Position numbers and translations under genes: made by a program. From contig CP070790.1 of the NCBI GenBank assembly GCA_020346805.1, positions 3,220,710 through 3,235,985 of the forward strand: DNA of 15,276 bases, written 5' to 3'. A model generated the notes under the pieces. It saw only the letters and a program-made list of their open reading frames with translations, was not told the origin of the DNA and did not search any database. Shown here in pieces: positions 8,452 to 13,783 of the stretch. Each line of letters opens with the position of its first letter. Position 1 is the first letter of the stretch. The DNA is from Planctomycetota bacterium. Its GTDB lineage: Bacteria > Planctomycetota > Phycisphaerae > UBA1845 > PWPN01.

Positions 8452-8479
8452 CTTATATAAATACTTTTACCCAGTCCAA
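8452..8479 (-). promoter_or_regulatory. Weak candidate promoter for the pilin gene
   Basis: On the leftward strand TTGGAC (8474-8479) and TATAAG (8452-8457) are 16 bases apart. The -10 is good and the -35 poor. If used, it gives a leader of about 145 bases that carries both 14-base palindromes. Other start points in this AT-rich spacer are possible. Confidence 0.22.
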
Positions 8480-8591
8480 TAACATAAAGTCCCATATGAT
8501 TTGTAGTTCCACAGATTAACAAAGTTAATCCGGATTTATATACACACGGTGAGCCTTAAAAATGAATCCATAAATAAGATAATTCTTATAT

Positions 8592-9719
8592 TTAATTGTC
8601 GGGGGTTGATGTGGTGGTTGATATCGGCAAAGTTGCCGGTCGCAGGGTGGTGCGAGTCGTTGCGGCCGGAGCAGTAGATAGAGAAGGTGCAATAAGATCG
8701 GGTGGTTGTACGATTATAGGAACAGTATATTCAAGACGATAAATACTTTTTTGCCCATCACCTTCGAGCAATTCGTTTAGCAATCGGACCAAAAGATCTT
8801 CCATATGTGCCGCATCGGATGGATTCAACTGTTTCATCCACAACCGACCGATTCGATACTGCAGCAGGCTGACCAGTCGACGACAGGATTCGGCATCCTC
8901 GTTTTTGGATTCCAGCCACTTTCGACACAAGCCCTGCATGCGTATGGTCATGGCCGTAGCCGCCGCATATCTGCCGGCATCGGCGAGAATTCGGCAACGC
9001 AACAAACGACACATAAAATCATAAGGCCACTGTTCCGGTCTCTTTAACGCTTCTGGCAATGATATCAAAGCTCGCTCGCGCCGCCCTCCCAGTTCCAATG
9101 CAAATGACTGCCACAATAACGCACAGGATGCCAGTGCCTTATCATCCGCCTCACGAATAACCGACAGATCAAGTGCCGCTCTTGAACAGGCAGAACGATA
9201 CTCATAGCCCTCACCCGGCGAACCAAGAGCCATAAACAGCTTGGCAAACAAATCCAAATTTTCGATGGTATCGGCCAACGCCTGTTGCCTTTCCTTCGAC
9301 AAATCCGCCTCGGCGTCAAATAACGATCGGGCCTCACTAATATGTGTCAAAGCCTCCTCCGCCAAAACGCCTATAACCCCTTGATCCGTCGATTTTTCCA
9401 CACCAATCAACCACCGTCTGGCTGGACCGCTGGTAGGAACCGCCAGTAACCAGTTGGCCATGGCCAGATGGGCGGTGATACTTGCCGTCGGCTTATCGGC
9501 GGCATCCAGTGCCCATTGAAGATAGTCTAGTTGATTCCTGTGGCTTTCAACCTGGGCAGGCTGTTCTATCAAAAGACGCGATATATCCAACTCATCCCCC
9601 CTCGCCGGTTGTGTTGAGGCAAATCCGGTAACATCAGCCTTGGCAAAAGCCAACTGCACCCCTGAAAACAATATGAGCAAACCGCCAAATCCGTTAATCA
9701 CCTTTATAAATCGTGTCAC
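8592..9719 (-). CDS. Exported alpha-helical (TPR-like) protein of unknown function
   Basis: A 375-residue protein I do not recognise. A signal peptide covers about residues 1-26 (cleavage likely after AFA). The mature part is mostly amphipathic helices rich in Ala, Leu and Arg with paired-helix spacing, such as RRERALISLPEALKRPEQWPYDFMCRLLRCRILADAGRYAAA, which resembles degenerate TPR repeats. It has a Thr/Ser/Pro/Ala-rich tail (about 348-375) that looks disordered. The start is GTG at 9719: the frame is closed by a TAA shortly upstream, and AGAG about seven bases before it is a modest ribosome-binding site. A second GTG six codons in is possible. It is divergent from the VWA/ExbB operon across 181 bases and shares its exported-helical character, so it may be a partner of that system, but this is inference. 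Confidence 0.83.
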   Translation of the reverse strand: MTRFIKVINGFGGLLILFSGVQLAFAKADVTGFASTQPARGDELDISRLLIEQPAQVESHRNQLDYLQWALDAADKPTASITAHLAMANWLLAVPTSGPARRWLIGVEKSTDQGVIGVLAEEALTHISEARSLFDAEADLSKERQQALADTIENLDLFAKLFMALGSPGEGYEYRSACSRAALDLSVIREADDKALASCALLWQSFALELGGRRERALISLPEALKRPEQWPYDFMCRLLRCRILADAGRYAAATAMTIRMQGLCRKWLESKNEDAESCRRLVSLLQYRIGRLWMKQLNPSDAAHMEDLLVRLLNELLEGDGQKSIYRLEYTVPIIVQPPDLIAPSLSTAPAATTRTTLRPATLPISTTTSTPDN

Positions 9720-9800
9720 GCTGAATCTCTTAAGTAAAAATATCTATCCTAACCGGGTAAGAAACCGTACCCTACCATAATCCCACTCTTTATTCACCAT

Positions 9801-9829
9801 TTGACCTCGTTGCCCGCAGAAAATACACT
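9801..9829 (+). promoter_or_regulatory. Sigma-70-type promoter of the VWA/ExbB/ExbD operon
   Basis: TTGACC (9801-9806) matches five of six consensus -35 bases. TACACT (9824-9829) matches four of six -10 bases, and the spacer is exactly 17. It points at the VWA gene with a leader of about 65 bases that contains a strong hairpin. Confidence 0.5.
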
Positions 9830-9851
9830 CATTCCCACATAATGGCCACCC

Positions 9852-9876
9852 TTTCAGGCAAACGGAGTGCCTGAAA
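9852..9876 (+). repeat. Stem-loop in the operon leader
   Basis: TTTCAGGCA (9852-9860) and TGCCTGAAA (9868-9876) are perfect nine-base arms around a seven-base loop, ending 24 bases before the first ATG of the VWA gene. No T-run follows, so a terminator is unlikely. It could be a protein operator or an mRNA structure that affects translation or stability. Confidence 0.55.
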
Positions 9877-9900
9877 CGCAAAAACGTATCGGACAGACGC

Positions 9901-10839
9901 ATGAGGCCCACACCGCAAACTATCAGACCATTCCCTTATCACCCAGGCGACTCCTGGATGAGTCGGTTGGCAAAATCCAATCCTTTCGCCTGGACAATTT
10001 CAATTATCTTGCATGCCATAGTCTTCCTCGCACTCTATCAGATTGTCTTTCAAGAGTCGGCTCAACCTAAAAAATACATCATCCCCGAAGCCCGGCTGGT
10101 CGCCGGGGCCGATGCCAAATTACCGCAACCAACCGCACCCTTAAAACTATCTCGACAACCCCTGCCGGATTCCTTCAGCCGGCCAAAAATCCAAGAGCCC
10201 CCCATTACCGCCGTCACTCTTGATACTTCGTCGATATCGGCCCTAACCGAACGCGACAAACCGGACACCAGCATTCCCTTAACCTCGGCAGCGTCCGTCT
10301 CAACCCTCAACACCGGACCCGCCAGCAGCTTTTTCGGAATAGCCGGAAATGCCTACAAAGTGGTTTATGTTGTCGACGTCTCCGCCTCATTGATGATCTA
10401 TATCGACGAAATCGTCCGCGAAATGCGCGAATCGATCCGCGCACTTCTGCCCACCCAGCGTTTTCATATTGTATTAGCCAAACCTCGTAAGGTTGTCGAA
10501 TTCAGTCCCCGACGATTGGTACCGGCCATCGGAAAATACAAGACCCGGGCTAACTCCTTTATTGATACTATCACCGGTATCCCCCAGCCGGGGAAAGCCG
10601 ATCCTATCGAAGCCATGAAACGGGCCTTTGCCGTCCGCCCGCAGTTAATTTATTTCCTGACCGACGGTGACTATCCTGATATACAATCCGATCTGGAATT
10701 AACCTTACAACAGCTCAACACCAATCAGGAAGTCAAAATTACTACTATCGGATTCGATCCATCACCTAATCCCCGTACCCTGCTCGAACGAATTGCGCGG
10801 GATCACGGTGGTAATTTTCGTATGGTGGTATTAAAGTGA
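9901..10839 (+). CDS. TonB-like membrane anchor fused to a von Willebrand factor A domain
   Basis: A 312-residue (or 293 from Met20) inner-membrane protein. A single helix (about 30-50, WTISIILHAIVFLALYQIVF) is followed by a Pro/Thr/Ser-rich periplasmic linker (about 55-145) and a VWA domain (about 152-312). The helix carries S34-x3-H38, the pair that in TonB couples to ExbB/ExbD. From the internal ATG at 9958 they become S15 and H19, nearly the E. coli TonB numbering (S16, H20). The VWA domain has VVYVVDVSASL with the MIDAS core D159-x-S161-x-S163 and LTDGD (D255), but the usual Thr in GGTDP is replaced (GKADP, 231-235), so metal binding may be altered. No TonB C-terminal domain is present. 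Neither ATG has a strong Shine-Dalgarno. It heads an operon with ExbB and two ExbDs and overlaps the next gene by four bases. A plain membrane VWA protein is the conservative name. Confidence 0.9.
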   Translation: MRPTPQTIRPFPYHPGDSWMSRLAKSNPFAWTISIILHAIVFLALYQIVFQESAQPKKYIIPEARLVAGADAKLPQPTAPLKLSRQPLPDSFSRPKIQEPPITAVTLDTSSISALTERDKPDTSIPLTSAASVSTLNTGPASSFFGIAGNAYKVVYVVDVSASLMIYIDEIVREMRESIRALLPTQRFHIVLAKPRKVVEFSPRRLVPAIGKYKTRANSFIDTITGIPQPGKADPIEAMKRAFAVRPQLIYFLTDGDYPDIQSDLELTLQQLNTNQEVKITTIGFDPSPNPRTLLERIARDHGGNFRMVVLK

Positions 10840-11957
10840 GCGCAACCAAACACGCCAACTCGACTAAACTACTCTTATCAGGCGCGTCCCTTATCCTTAT
10901 CATTTTTGCATATGCCGTCGCCTACGTTCAAGCCGACGTACTGACTGCTAAAGGCCGCCCCACAGCCATTGATATAAAAATCGACAAATTGACCAACGGA
11001 AAACTTGAATACCGTCTGAGAACCGGCCGCCCGACCAGTAAACCTGTTGAACAAATCGAATACCTGCAAATCACCGGCTGGCCCCTGTTCAACCTGGCGG
11101 AAAAACAACAACGCGATAACCATATGCGACAAGCCGCCAATAGTTATGAAAAATTATTGTCGGAATTAACCGACGCCCCCGTTCAAGATAAAGATCCCCA
11201 ACTCCCCGAGACCGATCGCCTGGATCGAATAATGTTGGTTCAATGTCGACTGCTTCGAGTATATGACTCTCAGGGCCGCTTCGACCGGGCCGTTGATCTC
11301 TATCTAAAGATAATCGAACGCATGCCTGCCTGCCTGGAAACCCTTCGGCCCACAAATATACCGACCGCCGGATCAATATTTATTCAATCGGCGTTGTCTT
11401 CAGTAAATTCCGCCATTAAACGCCACCGGCAGGATGCCCTGAGTACATCACTCAGAAAATGGCGGGACACATGGCCCGGACAACAGCAAACGGATGACCA
11501 TACATCAACCGATCGCCAAACTGCCAGCCGGCCCGGAGAATCTTCCGAAATCAAGAACCTCCGTAATAAATTGCCCCAAATTCAATCAATGATCGATACC
11601 GGCCAATTCGACCAAGCCCTGCAGCAAATCAAATCTTTAAATTCTACCTCCGCAGGAATGCTCCGTGCGGATCTATATTATTGGCAAGCTCGGGCCTGGC
11701 TAGGCAAAAGCTCAGCCCAAAACACCCGGGATCAGAACAATCGCTCCCTGCAACGGGCTGCCCTGGCCTTTATGCGGGTAGTCATCCATTATCCGAATCA
11801 TAAGTACGGTCCAGAATGTTTATACCGTACCGGTCTGATTTGCCGGAAATTAGGTCGGCCGAATCTGACGGTCAGAATCTTCTCGGAGTTGGAACGAAAA
11901 TACCCGCTTTCGAATCCATGGGTAGAACGTGCCCAAAAGGAATTGAGCCGTTTATAA
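10836..11957 (+). CDS. Exported TPR protein, CpoB/YbgF-like C-terminus
   Basis: A 373-residue protein with a signal peptide or anchor (about 11-33, cleavage likely after VQA), so periplasmic. An N-terminal beta segment (about 34-85, with RPTAIDIKIDKLTNGKLEYRL) reads like a small barrel that precedes TPR regions in planctomycete proteins. Helical pairs follow (about 95-205), then a low-complexity hydrophilic linker (about 215-240), then helices to the end. The last part, AALAFMRVVIHYPNHKYGPECLYRTGLICRKLG and the next repeat with ERKYPLSNPW, matches the tandem TPR signature of CpoB/YbgF, a Tol-Pal partner. The start is GTG in a GTGA overlap with the VWA stop, pointing to translational coupling. 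Role inferred: scaffold for the VWA/ExbB/ExbD complex. Confidence 0.87.
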   Translation: MSATKHANSTKLLLSGASLILIIFAYAVAYVQADVLTAKGRPTAIDIKIDKLTNGKLEYRLRTGRPTSKPVEQIEYLQITGWPLFNLAEKQQRDNHMRQAANSYEKLLSELTDAPVQDKDPQLPETDRLDRIMLVQCRLLRVYDSQGRFDRAVDLYLKIIERMPACLETLRPTNIPTAGSIFIQSALSSVNSAIKRHRQDALSTSLRKWRDTWPGQQQTDDHTSTDRQTASRPGESSEIKNLRNKLPQIQSMIDTGQFDQALQQIKSLNSTSAGMLRADLYYWQARAWLGKSSAQNTRDQNNRSLQRAALAFMRVVIHYPNHKYGPECLYRTGLICRKLGRPNLTVRIFSELERKYPLSNPWVERAQKELSRL

Positions 11958-11991
11958 TCCCGGGAAATAACGGAAATTAATAACCGGGATT
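11956..11991 (+). repeat. Intercistronic stem-loop before exbB
   Basis: AATCCCGG (11956-11963) and CCGGGATT (11984-11991) form perfect eight-base arms over a 20-base loop, starting inside the stop codon of the TPR gene. This is the only sizeable gap (64 bases) between the VWA gene and exbD. No T-run follows, so an mRNA-stability or partial-termination element that sets the exbB/exbD level is the likely role. Confidence 0.45.
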
Positions 11992-12021
11992 GTAAATCGC
12001 AAATATCTTGAGAGGAATGTT

Positions 12022-12783
12022 ATGAATACCTTGCTACAAATCGGGCATAACAATTATTGTCCACCCGTCGCACAAGGGGATATTTCTCCCGTCAATGTCC
12101 TTCAACATTTCGTGTGGGACGGCGGTCCAATTACCTGGTGCATATTAATACCCCTATCGGTGATAACCATTGCCCTGACCGTTCATTATTTGTTCACTAT
12201 TCGCCGAAAAACCTTAGCCCCCCCCGATCTGGCCAAGACATTGATCGCCGGTGCCCGACAGGGCCAGGCAAACAGCATCCGTCAGATCATTCGCGACGAC
12301 AACACCCTCCTCGCCCAGGCCGCTTACGCGGGATTATCCCAAATAGGCGCCGGCCGAGAAACCGCCCGCGCCGCCATCGACGAGGCCGTCGAAGAGCAGG
12401 CCACCAAGCTTTTTCGCAAGATTGAATATCTAAACATGATCGGCAATATAAGCCCCATGATCGGCTTGTTGGGAACTGTGGTGGGCATGATCAAGGCTTT
12501 CAACCGCATCTTCGCCGCCGGCGGGGGCATGCCCGATGCCGGCAAACTCGCCGGTGATATCGCCGTCGCCCTGGTAACCACTTTCTGGGGCATCCTCATC
12601 GCCATACCGGCACTGGCCGCATTTGCCCTCTTCAGGAATCGCATCGATGCCTTCGCTGCTGAAAGCGTGAAACTATGTGACGGTCTGCTTTCTTGGGTAT
12701 ACAAACAGAATACTGCCCAAACCGCTGAGAGGAATACTCAATCCTCATCGACAAAAAGAACGCCGCCGGTATCGCCGGCATAA
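12022..12783 (+). CDS. exbB: MotA/TolQ/ExbB proton channel family protein
   Basis: A 253-residue inner-membrane protein that forms the pentameric stator channel and turns proton flow into motion of a partner. Three membrane helices lie at about 37-57, 138-162 and 180-204, with the cytoplasmic loop between the first two, as in ExbB/TolQ. The signature LNMIGNISPMIGLLGTVVGMIKAF (137-160) carries T152, the counterpart of ExbB T148. ALVTTFWGILIAIPAL (183-198) carries T187, the counterpart of T181. The position of E. coli ExbB E176 looks hydrophobic here (V182), as far as an eye alignment can tell. The C-terminal tail (about 230-253) is polar and probably disordered. AGAGGA (12011-12016) supports the ATG. 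exbD follows after 11 bases. TolQ is an equally good family name; the neighbours decide little between them. Confidence 0.94.
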   Translation: MNTLLQIGHNNYCPPVAQGDISPVNVLQHFVWDGGPITWCILIPLSVITIALTVHYLFTIRRKTLAPPDLAKTLIAGARQGQANSIRQIIRDDNTLLAQAAYAGLSQIGAGRETARAAIDEAVEEQATKLFRKIEYLNMIGNISPMIGLLGTVVGMIKAFNRIFAAGGGMPDAGKLAGDIAVALVTTFWGILIAIPALAAFALFRNRIDAFAAESVKLCDGLLSWVYKQNTAQTAERNTQSSSTKRTPPVSPA

Positions 12784-12794
12784 TCAGGTGAAAC

Positions 12795-13235
12795 ATGCGC
12801 CGATTATTACACCAACACGACCATAGATCCGCGGGACGAATCAACATGACTCCCATGATCGACGTCACTTTTTTGTTGCTGACCTTCTTTATGCTCGCCA
12901 GCCATTTTGCATCGGCAGAAAAAATCGACGTCGATCTTCCCCAGCCCGACAACAACCAGTCCGTCGATCGCCGTTTCAAGGACAAGATCATCATCAACAT
13001 GCTCTACCACAACCAATACACCGAACCGTCGCTCACTTTGGGACCCATCGTTGTTACTTCGGTAAACGAATTGTCCGACCGCTTGCACGAACTGGGCCGG
13101 CAAAATCCAAAGGCGGAGGTAATCCTGCGCGCCGACCGCCGACTTAGTTACGGCAATGTTAAACAAATAATGGAAATAATCGCCGCCGAGAAATTGATCC
13201 GTTTGCAAATCGTTACCCAGATGGATCAACCGTAG
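12795..13235 (+). CDS. exbD: ExbD/TolR family protein, first copy
   Basis: A 146-residue inner-membrane protein with a short cytoplasmic tail, one helix (about 19-38) and a periplasmic domain. INMTPMIDVTFLLLTFFML holds D23, the proton-carrying Asp equal to D25 of E. coli ExbD. Just after the helix it has KIDVDLPQP (43-51), the conserved strand motif that ends in LP in ExbD/TolR. The rest is the usual ExbD fold, with VILRADRRLSYGNVKQIMEII (109-129). AGGTG (12786-12790) is the ribosome-binding site. It works with ExbB as a dimer inside the pentamer ring; here the partner could be itself or the second ExbD. Confidence 0.94.
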   Translation: MRRLLHQHDHRSAGRINMTPMIDVTFLLLTFFMLASHFASAEKIDVDLPQPDNNQSVDRRFKDKIIINMLYHNQYTEPSLTLGPIVVTSVNELSDRLHELGRQNPKAEVILRADRRLSYGNVKQIMEIIAAEKLIRLQIVTQMDQP

Positions 13236-13273
13236 AGGATCGATTCCCATCGGTTAAATGGACAAACAAGACT

Positions 13274-13783
13274 ATGACGACAGCCAAACCGGAAAATAAT
13301 TCACCCCAACGGACCGCGGCTCCCATCTCATGGCGAATCCGCCAAAGGAGAAGGCCGATCAGTACCGTAATCTCGCTGAACCTGACTCCCATGATCGATA
13401 TTGTCTTTCTGTTGTTATTTTTCTTCCTGGTGGTAAGCCGATTTCGGGTCTTGGAAGGAATGCTGCCCGCCCAACTACCGGCCCAGACCGTCGCTGCCGC
13501 CGATGATATTCCACAAACCCCTATTCGAATCCGTTTTTTATACGATTCCGCCCTGCCCGATCGATGCAAGGTAACTATCGACCGATTCAATGAAACGCCT
13601 CTGCCCGTCGGACTGTTATCGGGTGCCTTGGCAAAAATTCGCGACAACCCCAACGGCTTCGACTGTAGTACACCCGTGCATATGTTGGCGGATGATGATG
13701 TCCCATGGGACCATATGGTTAACGCATACAACGCCGCCTTGAACGCCGGATATCAACAAATTCTCTTTGCTGGTTCAAAATGA
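13274..13783 (+). CDS. exbD: ExbD/TolR family protein, second, divergent copy
   Basis: A 169-residue paralogue of the preceding gene. Its cytoplasmic tail is longer (about 38 residues) and strongly basic (RIRQRRRP, 21-28). LNLTPMIDIVFLLLFFFLVV (35-54) keeps the proton-path Asp at D42. The periplasmic domain ends with VHMLADDDVPWDHMVNAYNAALNAGYQQILFA, which follows the ExbD fold, but the post-helix strand reads MLPAQLPAQ instead of the IDVDLP of copy one. The two are too different for a recent duplication, so a heterodimer is plausible. The Shine-Dalgarno is weak, and the gap to copy one is 38 bases. Its stop overlaps the next start as ATGA. Confidence 0.92.
   Translation: MTTAKPENNSPQRTAAPISWRIRQRRRPISTVISLNLTPMIDIVFLLLFFFLVVSRFRVLEGMLPAQLPAQTVAAADDIPQTPIRIRFLYDSALPDRCKVTIDRFNETPLPVGLLSGALAKIRDNPNGFDCSTPVHMLADDDVPWDHMVNAYNAALNAGYQQILFAGSK

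Larger units (their letters stand above)
8302..8591. promoter_or_regulatory. AT-rich palindrome-dense spacer upstream of the pilin gene
   Basis: These 290 bases hold no gene I can support and are visibly more AT-rich than the flanking genes. Besides the two 14-base palindromes listed separately, they contain CCTTTAAAGG (8401-8410) and the inverted pair AGGTTAT/ATAACCT (8408-8414, 8425-8431). They also contain GATTAAC/GTTAATC with a three-base loop (8514-8530) and AATCCGGATT (8527-8536). The last two may form the end of the leftward upstream gene's transcript; the others fit a leader or operator region for the pilin. Confidence 0.5.

Noticed and set aside
8302..8591. CRISPR array or tandem repeat in the palindrome-rich spacer
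   Set aside because: The palindromes differ in sequence from one another and there is no regular repeat-spacer period.
12324..13250. Leftward frames of 122-147 residues over exbB and exbD
   Set aside because: They mirror conserved membrane-helix coding sequence on the other strand, a common source of long shadow frames.
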